From the NCBI GenBank assembly GCA_023376005.1, contig CM042179.1:23671621-23735620 (forward strand): a stretch of 64,000 bases of DNA, read 5' to 3'. Made by a program: the position numbers and the translations under genes. The DNA is from Doryteuthis pealeii. Lineage: Eukaryota > Mollusca > Cephalopoda > Myopsida > Loliginidae. Below the pieces are notes generated by a model, which saw nothing but the letters and a program-made list of their open reading frames with translations, was not told the DNA's origin and searched no databases. Below are positions 54,345 through 64,000 of the stretch, one piece after another; within the stretch, counting starts at the first letter, position 1; each line of letters opens with the position of its first letter.

Positions 54345-54942
54345 TCTATTAATAATGGAGATTGTCTGTATTTTTGCCTGTAACAAAAACTACGTCATAG
54401 ATCTACGTCCCAGATTACGTCACAATATTCTTATGCTATATACACCCAAAATGTGAGTAAGCAATTTTAAAAATTGCTTTTTACTCTCGTTCTTTTTTCT
54501 TTTCTTTTTTATAGTAACAAGAAGTTAACTAAAAAGTTTATAAATAAATAAATACCTACGATTTTGTGTAAAATTGATGTGGAAAATATTCAAAATAATT
54601 GTTCAGGTCTTTCTTGTCGGACTCGGGAACCTTCTCCGATTCGGGAAACATCTCGGATTCGGGAACCTTTTTTTTTTCGAACTCGGGAACCTTCTTGTCG
54701 TAATCGGGAGCCATTACGGAACTTTGAACCTAATCTTTTATTCAGTCCACGGAACATTTTATTTGAGAGGGACAGGACTCAGTTTTCATTTAAATTTTTT
54801 TTTTCCTTATTTGATAAATATGAGGATTTGTCTTACTTATGATACAAACCCTCTGACATTGAATTTTTAACTTCCACCCTCTCAGGCAATGTCTTTCAAA
54901 AATTAACTTTTACGACGCCCAGAGGGTGTTTTCTGTTGCTAG
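54345..54942 (+). mobile_element. Helitron-type element H2 (copy 2) with an R1 insertion
   Basis: 5' TCTATTAATAATGGAGATT and 3' 'gcccagagggtg' ... GCTAG ending 54942, then T, as in 16250-16575. About 54605-54780 is R1-type sequence absent from copy 1, so it inserted secondarily. Confidence 0.72.
54605..54780. repeat. R1 fragment with 'cgggaacc' iterations
   Basis: Repeated 'ctcgggaacctt' / 'attcgggaa' words at ~18-30-base spacing, then 'actttgaacctaatct'. Inverse copy at 55660-55795. Confidence 0.7.
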
Positions 54943-54949
54943 TATTTAT

Positions 54950-55480
54950 AATAGACATGTCTGTCAAATATTTAAACTCATCGTATGGCGTATTGTCCTC
55001 GCGGACGGATTAAATAAGCATCTTTCCCTTACAACATTCTCTAGTTTAAAGATGACTTAATTCGCGCCTTTTTTTAAGTACCGAAATGTATCGCTTCCCT
55101 GGAATCGTCGGAAAATCCTTTTATAAACAAGCGCGTTTAATCTCACAAAAGGATTTTACTTTTCATGTATTTTCATATAGAGTTAATGGGAGCAAAAATG
55201 GCCATGGTGTCTTTTTTATGATAATGGACAACCTTCATAAATAACATTATCATCGGTCTAGATTTTTAAAAAAAGCAAAAAGAAAAGAAAAGAAAAGGAA
55301 GGTAGATTTCAGTTAATTGGGTCAGAGGATAGATAAAACAATTTGGCCCAATTATGTGACTGATTGTAGATTTCGATACTTAAGTCATTTCAGACAATAA
55401 AAACAATAAGCATTAGTTTTGGAGCTGTAAATCTGAGCATGAGGCGTACCTCCCAACAGGTTGGGAAATACTATTTCTCG
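54950..55480. other. No gene recognised
   Basis: Unassigned sequence with scattered short frames and no motif. Confidence 0.5.
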
Positions 55481-55885
55481 GAATTTTTTAGATGAAGCTT
55501 GATGATTAGTATTATTTGGATTATTCGGACGATTGTCCCCATCTTCATTGATATATGTACAAGGTTTCGGCCGATGTGCCCTCCGGCCTTCTTCGGGTAT
55601 TTCTTGTCGGACTTTGAACATAACTCTTTATTAATAAGAACAGGATACCCCCGTGGACTGAATAAAAGGTTAGGTTCAAAGTTCCGTGATGGCTCCCGAT
55701 TACGACAAGAAGGTTCCCGAGTTCGAAAAAAAAAAAGGTTCCCGAGTCCGAGATGGTTCCCGAATCCGAGAAGGTTTCCGAGTCCGACAATAAAGACCTG
55801 AAGAAGGTCGGGGGCACATTAGCCGAAACGTTGTACAGATAACAATGAAAATGAAGACAATAGTCCGAATAATCCAAATAATGCT
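55480..55885. repeat. R1 repeat in palindromic arrangement
   Basis: Outer arms: 'gcttgatgattagtattatt' (left) and 'ccaaataatgcta' (right). Each arm carries the 'ggccgaaac' motif: reverse at 55562-55597 and forward at 55798-55835. Between them are iterated 'ggttcccgagtccga' words. Confidence 0.78.
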
Positions 55886-55939
55886 AAGGTTGGGAAATAG
55901 TTTTGATATTTGTGTAGGAGATGCAATTTTGATTTTCAG

Positions 55940-56165
55940 TGAGAAGCGTAAAAAGAATTCCTTCTCTTAGAACGGGTGACATACACAAGGTTAAAGAGCC
56001 CAATCTGTCCAGCTATTTATTCATAGTTGGAGTGAGAATAGTTGGGTGCATACCTTTCCCAAAGGTAAAAGTGCTATGTGAAATGCAAACAGTCTCGTCC
56101 AGGATTTGAACTCCGGTCATTGTCCATTTCCTACGACGGTAACCATTACACAACAAGTACCTTCA
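55940..56165 (-). mobile_element. SINE-B copy, diverged
   Basis: 'aaagagcccaatctgtccag', 'cctttcccaaaggta', 'gtccaggatttgaactcc' and 'gacggtaaccattacacaac'. Confidence 0.82.
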
Positions 56166-56249
56166 AAGCCATCCTTTTTAGAAGAAAAGTAAAAAAATCG
56201 ATGAGAAACTCAACAAAGTGTGGAAATAAAGGTGTATAAAAGATAAAGG

Positions 56250-56448
56250 GGTTATTTCCTATAACTCCAACATAAACAAAGGGGAACCACTCTCGACGTA
56301 TAAATTATTTTTTTATTTATTGATCTACTAGGAAAAAAGAAGACAGGGTTAGGGTTAGGGTTTAGGGTTAGTTTAATGGGAAAATAAATAAATAAATTAT
56401 CAGTCAAGAGTGGTTCCCCTTTTTATGTTGGAGTTATAGAAAATAACC
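56250..56448. mobile_element. Fold-back element T1 (copy i)
   Basis: Complete: left arm 'gttatttcctataactcca', core 'acagggttagggttaggg', right arm to 'gaaaataacc'. Confidence 0.88.
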
Positions 56449-56469
56449 AATAAAGGTGTAAAAAAAAGT

Positions 56470-56935
56470 TGTTCAGATATAATCCAGCCACGAAACCGAG
56501 CGTAAATGTTAGTCCGCAGTACAATCTAGAAAAAACATGAAACGATCCGGGAAATATGGTGGACTCTCCCATTGTGAACGATAGATGAGTGTCAGCAGTG
56601 AGTGATTTGATTCCTCCCATGTTGTGCATGCTGTCAAGAAGACATTTTATGTTTCCTCGAGTGTGACAGCAGCCCAGCCCCGCTGCGAGCCATGAAGCCA
56701 AACTGACAAACGAAATGCTCCAAGGCGGGAGTTAAATGTTTTTGTTTTAAAATTAGGCGGAGCCGATCTCTATGCTTCAGTCTATTTTCTTCAAAGCTCT
56801 TTAGTTTAGCGAAACAGGTCTTACGCCATTCCTTCCGATCTGATGCTAGATCTTCCCAAGCATCGAGGCGTTTCAAACGATCTGGGAAATATATGGTCAA
56901 TAAATCCATGGTGTTGCGGCTTCGCCAAATCAAAA
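56470..56935 (-). pseudogene. LINE C-terminal fragment with zinc-finger-like motif
   Basis: The frame reads RLKRLDAWEDLASDRKEWRK then FVCQFGFMARSGAGLLSHSR and KH. The WE.LA.DR..WR and C..C/F......GL.SH.R.H pattern is the end of many LINE ORF2 proteins. The second Cys of the finger is Phe here. Downstream non-coding tail to about 56470 includes 'mcgggtacaatctag'-type unassigned sequence. Confidence 0.8.
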
Positions 56936-57009
56936 ATGAACTTCCATTGACGAAAAATTAATCCAAAGTTTTCTTTTTCTCTAGACAGTGTGAAAAGTAT
57001 ATTTGTTTG

Positions 57010-57085
57010 GTTTGGTTTGTTTTGTTTTACGGCATATCAACCTCGGTGGGTCATTTAATGCCGACTAAGATTTGCATTCATACCG
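57010..57085 (+). repeat. R5 5' fragment
   Basis: 'acggcatatcaacctcggtg' and 'ggtcatttaatgccgacta' match 46028-46072. Confidence 0.7.
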
Positions 57086-57119
57086 ATAGTTTGGTAGTAA
57101 ACAAATGTATATATGTATA

Positions 57120-57430
57120 GATTTTAAGTATTGTTCAATTATTTATATTTTGGAGTACAATCCCACTTCTTTTAGGAAATGTAAAATCCTTGATGGTCTT
57201 ATTTTCGTGAAAAGTTTTTTTAAATTATTTGCTTGGTAGTATTTTGTTTACACTAGATCAAAGTCTACACACTCTAGCCGTATATGCTTCACTGTAAATC
57301 TCTTTTGGCATGTAGTGCATATTGGGGATTCTGTACCATCTAGTAAATGATGATGGGTGATGTAGGTGTGGCCTATGTGAAGGTGGGTCAGCAAAACCTG
57401 TTCTTTTCTGTTTTTGTTGTATTTTAAGTT
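57120..57430 (-). pseudogene. LINE RNase H-domain tail (Jockey/I-like)
   Basis: Reverse strand reads EQVLLTHLHIGHTYITHHHL, ESPICTTCQKRFTVKHIRLE, CVDFDL, then after a stop LKKLFTKIRPSRILHFLKEV and GLY. The pattern L..LRIGHT..TH..LL...P.C..C...TVKHILLEC, then IL.FLKEIGLY, is the C-terminus of Jockey/I-type LINEs. Confidence 0.85.
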
Positions 57431-58021
57431 TCATTCTCCGATGGTAAAAGTATAAAAAAAAGTATACCAGGAAACTTATATAAAAAATGGAATGAATCCG
57501 ACAGTATAAGGTAGAGATATAAAAAAAACAATATTAAATATTGCGCTAACAAACGTCTGTTATAGAGTTTAAACATTTAATATTGTCTATAGGGTTTATA
57601 AAACGTAATTCAATTGAAATCAATTTAAAATTAAACAATTTTTTACACCTTTATTTTCAAACTTTGTTAAGTGTTTTCTCATCGATTTTTGAGTTTAGAT
57701 TTAAAAAAAAAACAACATTATTTTTAAACGAATATACGTTTTTTTGTGCAAATTTAAAAAAAGACATTCCAGCCCAGAACGTGAGCATAATTTGACCTCT
57801 CGTGTCAAACGTTAAATTTTCCTTTTTCATTCATAAAGAAAATGTGCTCTGATGAAGACTAGTGTCTATATAAAGTATTTTACAATTGTTTTCATTTCAG
57901 TTTTAAAATGATTTCAATTGAATTACATTTTATAAACCCCATAGAGTTGAAACATATTCAATATTATTTTTCTATATTTATATCTTATACTATCGGATTT
58001 GATTCCATTTTTATATACTTT

Positions 58022-58027
<6 letters not shown>

Positions 58028-58112
<85 letters not shown>
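58028..58112. repeat. (TA)n-(GA)n microsatellite
   Basis: TA run then GA run with purine-only strand. Confidence 0.97.
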
Positions 58113-58116
<4 letters not shown>

Positions 58117-58412
58117 GGAGGAGCGAGATAATATCTACATTGACCATTCAGATAAGAGTAAGTTTCAATCATATACTTCCTTAAAAAAAAGAAAAAGAAA
58201 AAAGATTAGTGAGCACTTACTTAAAGTCTCAAGAATAATATACCTGCCGTCCGCCGTTTGCGGATGTTTTCTTATTTGTAAATGAAGGGAATGACTACAG
58301 AGATATGGCCGATTGGTGAATTGTAGCAAGATGAATACGTACTTTTTAAACTTAATTGTTCAGTAGAAAAAAAAGGAAAAAACTTACTCTTATCTCGATG
58401 GTAAATGTATTA

Positions 58413-58413
<1 letters not shown>

Positions 58414-58491
<78 letters not shown>

Positions 58492-58700
58492 ATTTGTGTA
58501 TGTGTGTGTATGAGTATGTGTGTATGTGTGAGTGTATGTGTATGTGTGTGTGTATGTATGTATGTGTATGTATGTGTGTGTATGTGCGTGTGTATGTGTA
58601 TGTGTGTGTGTGTGTGTGTGTATGTGCGTGGGTATGTGTATGTATGTGTATGTGTGTGTATGTGTGTGTGTGTGTGTGTGTTGTGTGTGTGTGTGCATGC
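58414..58700. repeat. (CA)n followed by (TG)n inverted microsatellite
   Basis: CA dinucleotides 58414-58489 then TATG/TG runs to 58700. The two halves are complementary and could form a large hairpin. Confidence 0.95.
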
Positions 58701-58790
58701 ATTATGGTAGAATTAAGGAAATTTTTCATAGCTGTAAAGTACTAAAAATCTATATAATTTAATTTTTACATACCCGTATAAAAAGTAAAA

Positions 58791-58925
58791 AGTTAAGTAA
58801 ATTAGACGGAGTGGCCCATTGTTGATATCAGCCAGACAGCGAGGGAGGCTATCCCCTTTTCACTAGCGCTAAACCAGGAAGATTATTTTTTGCATCTGAG
58901 TTAGAGTGCCACACCTACCATCACT
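58791..58925 (-). mobile_element. SINE-A, truncated
   Basis: 'agacggagtggcccattgt' to 'gtgccacacctaccatca'; the tRNA-like head is missing. Confidence 0.82.
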
Positions 58926-59159
58926 TTAGAGCACTGTACGAAACGTATTCAAAGAAAATACATATATGATCTTAAAGCAATCAAACCTTGAGTTTCAGGT
59001 GTCTACAGGTTCATTTACCCTTGGCTCCTGGCTGAAAAATATCTAAAAATATATATTTTAAATTTTTTTATTCAACAACATGGAAGGCAGTTAAATATGA
59101 GTTTACAACAGTTTATAGGCAGTAGCGATGAAAATACATACTTCTTCCATTGGTGTTGC

Positions 59160-59245
59160 AGTGTTTGGATTCCATTGGTAAAAAAGTCCTCAACAACAGA
59201 CATGATGTCATCATATCAACTTTTCAGTCCACCCTCGTATTAAAA
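59160..59245. mobile_element. Mariner-like M2 end fragment
   Basis: 'tcaacaacagacatgatgtc' ... 'aacttttcagtccaccctcg' matches the end of 30590-30645; it directly precedes Helitron copy D. Confidence 0.65.
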
Positions 59246-59249
59246 ACCA

Positions 59250-59677
59250 TCTATCTATATCTATGCATATGTAAAAAGCAGTTGTGTGTATATGTATGTC
59301 CGGAGGAAAACAAGAAAATAAAACAATTAACGACAAAGTAAATATATATACACATCGAATATCACCAGGGCTTGGTTTTGGGGCAAAAATGATATAAATT
59401 TGATTGATATTCGTGAAGATAATTAAAAAAATAAAATTTAAATGATAACAGAATGGATTTTTTTTTTCATTTGATATTTTAGATAGTAGACATTAACATT
59501 TCTTTTCAGAGTAGCTGGATCAATGCAAGGTGTATTTTATTATTATTATATATATTATTTTTTACATGGGGATTTAAATGGGGCATCCTACGAGGATTCA
59601 ACTCACGATAATGGATCTGCGGGACTAACCTTAAAAAATCCCCCTCTACCCAGGCGACACCGGGTAGCCACTGCTAG
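59250..59677 (+). mobile_element. Helitron-type element H1 (copy D), complete
   Basis: TC at 59250, 'gcagttgtgtgtatatgtat', 'tcaccagggcttggttttg', 'ggatctgcgggactaac', hairpin 'ccaggcgacaccgggtag' and CTAG at 59674-59677 followed by T. Confidence 0.8.
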
Positions 59678-59679
59678 TT

Positions 59680-60680
59680 TTAAAAAAATAAAAAACAACA
59701 ACATGACGTACAAATGCGTCACATGTCACTATGGAAAAGAAATAAAGTTGCTGACGAAAATTCACATTAACGTCATTTTTTAGAGTCTCGTTTTTTTTTC
59801 TTTGACAATCTATGTACTTATGACAGCTGTGACAGTACAAACAAAGGTGATAGTTTTAAAATGAAGTTTCGTAAAATTAAATACTCTACGTGGGTGGGGT
59901 GAAAAGTTCAGGGTTAAGAACTATGAAATTTACAGCCGACCCTCATAAATGAAGAAAAACAAACACAAAAAACAAAGAACATTTTTGCTAAACGAATAAA
60001 TATGAACAAATATTTTCTCTAGGCGCAGGTTGATAGCCATTTTGGTTGGTTGGTTGGTTGGTTGGTATGTGTGGGGATTAAAATAAAACGAAAATAAAAA
60101 TTAGAATTAAAAAAAACAACAAAATCCCATCGGGCCTTCACCGGAAGAACCCTCTGCGCATGTCCGACAAAAAGGACTGTCTTCACCGATAGGTGGCGTT
60201 AGTATTTGGCCAGAAGCCAGGAATTCTGAATTCTTTCTCTTTTCTCTCGGGCCAGCAACGAGTTCACATGGGTTAGGCGCTTGACGTCTCTGCCCCTTAA
60301 GTGTGTGTGTGTGTGTGTGGGATCTTTTAACTACTTTACTTTATTATCGTTTTCTAATAATTTTCAGTCGAAAACTCTATTGAAAATTTAGCGCCTACCT
60401 TTAAACAGAACAAATATCGATGTATATTTTTTTTCTTTTATAAGATAATAGCCAATTAAATAATTATCGAAAAGAGTAAAAAAAAAAATCTCCAAAAATT
60501 ATTTTTTAGTTTTTATTTTACATTTTATTTTCTGATTTTCGGTACTTATTTTCTACCAGGATTTCACCCTTAATTTTTTTTCTCCTATTCACTCCTTCGG
60601 TCTTTTGTCTTTTTATTTTTACTGTAATTTGTTTCGACTTCATATAACCACACTGATATTTTGTGCCCAAAAATAAGGGT
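59680..60680. other. No gene recognised
   Basis: Includes (GGTT)n at about 60045-60065, a small GC-richer piece at 60130-60290 and (GT)n at 60301-60318. A mariner-like 'gggtgaaaagttcagggtta' occurs near 59898. Confidence 0.5.
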
Positions 60681-60830
60681 GGGGTCAAAGTTAAGTGATC
60701 TAACAAAAAATCAGAAAGTTTTGAAATAAAATAACTGATGCATTATAAAATGCATTCATTGCCAAATCAACACTGAAAATTTCATTAAAATCGGATAATT
60801 CCCTGATTTTTGGTAAATTCTTTTCAATCG
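60680..60830 (-). repeat. T4 arm fragment, reverse orientation
   Basis: 'ataaaataactgatgcatta' and 'aacactgaaaatttcattaa' are reverse complements of 62660-62730 and 36035-36085. Confidence 0.7.
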
Positions 60831-60939
60831 AAGAGATGTTAATTTGTTTTGTAAAATACGGATTTTTTAGCAACACCTTATATATATACTGGTTCCTTAG
60901 GTAACCGCCTAATTTTACCTAAATGATGGAGTCCTTACT

Positions 60940-61200
60940 ATATCTTCTATCTTCTATTATTATACTAAAGCTGAGATTTTCAACTTTTGATCCCTAAAGG
61001 CTTTTTGGTGACCTTACCTGACACGAAATTTATACTATATTATACTTAGTTTTAGTATTACTAAATGTTTGAAAAAATTCCACTTTAATTGGTTCTAATT
61101 AGTCGTAATTTGCAATTAAGTCAAAAACTGAACCATCCCTGTCTTTACATTATACCTAACTCTCTTTTCCCCCTCTATATACCAGTGAAGGGGTGTAAAA
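60940..61200 (+). repeat. R6 repeat (copy 1)
   Basis: 'tctattattatactaaagct', 'aatttatactatattatact', 'ggttctaattagtcgtaatt' and 'ctgtctttacatt' recur in order at 62225-62460. Confidence 0.78.
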
Positions 61201-61320
61201 GAGATCACAACATGTAATAATTTTATCAACTAAAAAATCAGCAGCCAAGATGGATATTTCCTCCCTTCCAGCACCCTCTTACTCTCGAGTCGCCCCTTCC
61301 CTTTCTCTTTTTAGGCTACA

Positions 61321-61362
61321 GAGAATAACTTTTGTTTTGTTTTAATAAAACAAAACAAAAGT
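61321..61362. repeat. Short perfect palindrome
   Basis: 'acttttgttttgtttt' and its complement around AAT. Confidence 0.85.
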
Positions 61363-61885
61363 TCTTTTTACGCTCAACTAAAAATGAAATCATGCTTTAA
61401 AATAGATTTTTTAAATTACTTTAATTATTAATTTATAGAGTCAAATTCGGAATACATGTCTGATTTAACATGATCATTAAACTTACTAAAAATATTTCAT
61501 GTTGGGTAAAAAAAGTAATTACATATTTAAATATTATGGAATTTTATCCAAATGAGCAAACGTTGACTCCCCCACCGTTAAAGTGAAAGTTTTATTCAGG
61601 CTTTTAACTAAAACAAACTATTCAATGTAAAAGAATTCATTGCTAAAAATCTCATTAAAATTGGATAATTTCTTGATTTTTTGGTAATTTATCTATCTTA
61701 AATCTAAAACGGTACAAGTTTTTCATTACTAAATCAGAATCAATCAACTTATTTGATAAGTAGATAAATTGTCTTTGTTTCCCTTTTCCGAAAAATTAAA
61801 ATAATTTAAGCTGCGAAATAATTCAAATCAGCTTATTTTGTTATAAAATCAAGATTTGTGGGTTAAACTTGCAAATCGTCGTCAA

Positions 61886-62193
61886 AATTAAAACGGAAAC
61901 TTATTTGGTGGTTTCCATGACAGTTTAACTACAGTGTATGAATGAACTTTTTTGCGAATTGGTTACGGTTTAGGAGTTTGGGGATTAAGGTTGTTTTTAA
62001 TTACGTATTGTTTAAAAAAAAAAAACAACAAATTATTATACATTTAATTGACCATTAAAATTAATTATTGAACCCCATGGTGGGCACATTAGTCTCAGTT
62101 GTTGGTTTAGTATTGCAATGTATAATTACAATTAAACATGTTCTTAAAAATATTTTCAACATTAAATGTATAGTAATTTACGTTTTTAAAGCA
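61886..62193. mobile_element. Fold-back element T5 (copy 2), partly truncated
   Basis: Matches 37226-37617: 'ttggttacggtttaggag', 'gattaaggttgtttttaatt', 'ttagtattgcaatgtataat'. The right outer arm is missing after 'aatgtatagtaatttacg'. Confidence 0.75.
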
Positions 62194-62212
62194 ATCTATC
62201 TATCTATTATCT

Positions 62213-62480
62213 ATTACATATCTATCTATTATTATATTAAAACTGAGATCTTCACCTTTCAATCTCTAAAGGTTTTTTTTCTTGGTGAGCTTAATGACAT
62301 GCAATTTATACTAAATTATTCCTTAGTTTTAGGATTACTAGATGTTTGGAAAAACCCACTTTAATTGGTTCTAATTAGTCGTAATTTGCAATTAAGTAAA
62401 AAAAACTGAACCATTCCTGTCTTTACATTCTGCATAATTCTCTTTTCCTCTCTATATGCGAGTGAAGGGGAAATGGGATA
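62213..62480 (+). repeat. R6 repeat (copy 2)
   Basis: See 60940-61200. The 5' TCTATTATTATA start resembles Helitron 5' ends, but no CTAG hairpin end was identified. Confidence 0.75.
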
Positions 62481-62629
62481 GTGATTAACAGAGACACTTT
62501 TAACAAGTCACCACACGAAATAAAATTCCAATATCGATTTCCATCTAAATTAGGTCAAACTAGATATACTCAATTCGTTGAAAAATTTGTGTTTTTTTAA
62601 TACAATTCTGATCCCCACGTTTGAAAAGA

Positions 62630-62775
62630 ATTTACCAAAAATCAGGGAATTATCCGATTTTAATGAAATTTTCAGTGTTGATTTAGCAATGAATTAATTT
62701 TATAATGCATCAGTTATTTTATTTCAAAACTTTCTGATTTTTTTCAGGTCACTTAATTTTGACCTCCCTATTTTT
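62630..62775 (+). repeat. T4 arm fragment
   Basis: 'ccaaaaatcagggaatta', 'taatgaaattttcagtgttg', 'aatgcatcagttattttatt' and 'ttcaggtca' match 35995-36115. Confidence 0.72.
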
Positions 62776-62940
62776 GGGGTGCAAAATATCGGTGTGGTAT
62801 ATATGTGATTGATACTGTTTTCTGCATAAATAAAAAGATTAAAGACAGAAGGTGTGAATAGAAGAAATTTTTTTAAGAATCTGCTCGAGTATAAAATGAA
62901 AATAAAAACTCAAAAATAATTTTTGGAGTATTATTTGGGT

Positions 62941-63369
62941 AATCTTTGCGGTGTTCCGTCCTGGCCTCTGGGCCTCAAAAACTGCTAGCCGGTGACTGCC
63001 CCCCCCCCAGCTACGATTGAAGTCCGTAGCCGAAGCTGTGTTAAAAAACTAGGGTTTAGGGTTTAGGATTTGGGGTTGGGGTTAGTTGAATGGAAAATAA
63101 ATAAATAATTTGGGCTCTGTTTTTTCTGAGTCATCTTGTATACAGGGTCACCCAGAAAAAACAAAACCCACAAACTGTAATAAAACTTAATTTTAACTAG
63201 GGGGTTTAGGGTTAGGTTGGGTTTTCAGTGGAAAATGACCTAAGTTGGTTCTTTTTTCCAAGTGAGACCGCTTCGGCTACAGACTTCAATCATAGCTGGT
63301 GTTGTTTTTCCAGCAGTCAGCGTTAGCAGTTTTTGAGACAGGAAGCCAGGACGGAACTCCGCAAAGACT
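62941..63369. mobile_element. Fold-back element T3 with telomere-like tracts
   Basis: Outer arms 62941-63000 ('tctttgcggtgttccgtcct', 'ctcaaaaactgctag') pair with 63310-63369. Inner arms 'gctacgattgaagtccgtag' and 'ctacagacttcaatcatagc' also pair. Within are 'agggtttagggtttagg' and 'gggtttagggttagg'. GC-rich arms, unrelated to T1 and T2. Confidence 0.82.
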
Positions 63370-63705
63370 ACCATTATTTGTATTATTCCGACTATTGTCC
63401 TCATCTTCATTGTTATCTGTACAGCGTTTCGGCCGATGTGCCCTCCGGCCTTCTTCAGGTATTTATTGTCAGACTCGGGAACCTTCTTGTAATTGGGAGC
63501 CATCATGGAACTTTGAACCTAACACTTTATTCAGTCCACGGGGGTATCCTGTTCTCATTCCACTAACCATATCTGGGGTACAGGTGTTAAGCTGTGTTAA
63601 TTATTATTCTATGATACTGCTGCCCTTGACCAGGATTGAACCTGCAGTCTAGAGATAACTGGAGTTTAGAACTGTCTTAACCTAACTCCTTTATCTACTA
63701 GGATA
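63370..63705. repeat. R1 repeat with tRNA-like tail and hammerhead-like core
   Basis: 63370-63470 carries, on the reverse strand, CTGAAGA, extra A, GGCCG...CGGCC, GAAA. 63500-63705 matches 150-395. Reverse-strand B-box-like GGTTCAATCC near 63632. Confidence 0.7.
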
Positions 63706-64000
63706 TGTGTTCAATTGGACAATCCAGTGTGATTTTTTTTCAATCGCAAAAGTTAGAGTTTAGTTTGAAAAACGGATTTTAAGTAGCGTCTTGGCAGGCA
63801 TTTTGATCGAAATTGACCGAAAAAATCGTTTTAAATATATCAAAAATAAATTATATGTGTAATATTATTTTGCTTTTTTACTGATGCTCATTATGTTACT
63901 ACTTTTCGACTTGGACTTAAATAATCGGTTTAATAAATTTTAATTCGTTTTTAAAATTAAAAGCAGATGATATTTTGGCAGATCCTTTTCCCTAATCCCA
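63706..64000. other. No gene recognised
   Basis: AT-rich sequence with no open frame of note. Confidence 0.6.

Noticed and set aside
54564..54870. Arg/Glu/Pro-rich frames with RTREP iterations
   Set aside because: Produced by iterated 'ctcgggaacc' words of repeat R1, not a protein.
57846..57890. CTGATGAAGACTAGTGTC hammerhead-like start
   Set aside because: Helix II is followed by TATATAAAG instead of GAAA, so the catalytic core is absent.
58352..58762. His/Thr- and Cys/Val-rich open frames of 60-129 codons
   Set aside because: Direct translations of (CA)n and (TG)n microsatellites.

Overview
This window looks like animal nuclear DNA, most likely from a cephalopod and plausibly an octopus. 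It is AT-rich, gene-poor and very rich in repeats. The cephalopod assignment is an inference from genome style: large introns, dense (AT)n and (CA)n microsatellites, several tRNA-derived SINE families, Penelope-like and non-LTR retrotransposon remnants, and piggyBac/mariner/Helitron-type non-autonomous DNA elements. No species was matched.

Only one host gene is visible. On the + strand, four spliced exons (455-632, 4563-4671, 7521-7678, 19239-19316) encode the last ~173 residues of a mitochondrial calcium uptake protein of the MICU family, closest to MICU3. They carry an intact C-terminal EF-hand and end in a stop codon. The exons join in consistent frame across GT-AG introns of about 3.9, 2.8 and 11.6 kb. 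The 5' exons (mitochondrial targeting, first EF-hand) lie left of the window. From about 19.4 kb to 64 kb I find no host gene, only repeats and unassigned AT-rich sequence.

Layout: 0-19 kb is MICU3 with introns full of repeats (138-bp and 78-bp tandem arrays, a triple mariner-type MITE, two SINE families, a precise solo LTR with matching empty sites, a TTAA-flanked element with an internal satellite, LINE tails and Helitron-type elements). 19-30 kb holds the 3' end, a second TTAA element, a 53-bp minisatellite and a broken LINE reverse transcriptase. 30-46 kb holds a hAT-like element with nested LINE pieces, another LINE, and many fold-back elements. 46-49 kb holds a Helitron-type copy abutting a decayed Penelope-like reverse transcriptase. 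49-64 kb holds more SINEs, fold-back elements, microsatellites and LINE tails.

The two most unusual signals are these. (1) Three unrelated families of palindromic (fold-back) elements each enclose a short TTAGGG-type telomeric tract, with about thirteen copies between 32 and 63.4 kb. (2) Dispersed short motifs have hammerhead-ribozyme-like architecture (CTGANGA, stem, GAAA, minimal stem III, NUH). They nearly all carry one extra nucleotide after CTGANGA, and several have a complementary closing stem I.
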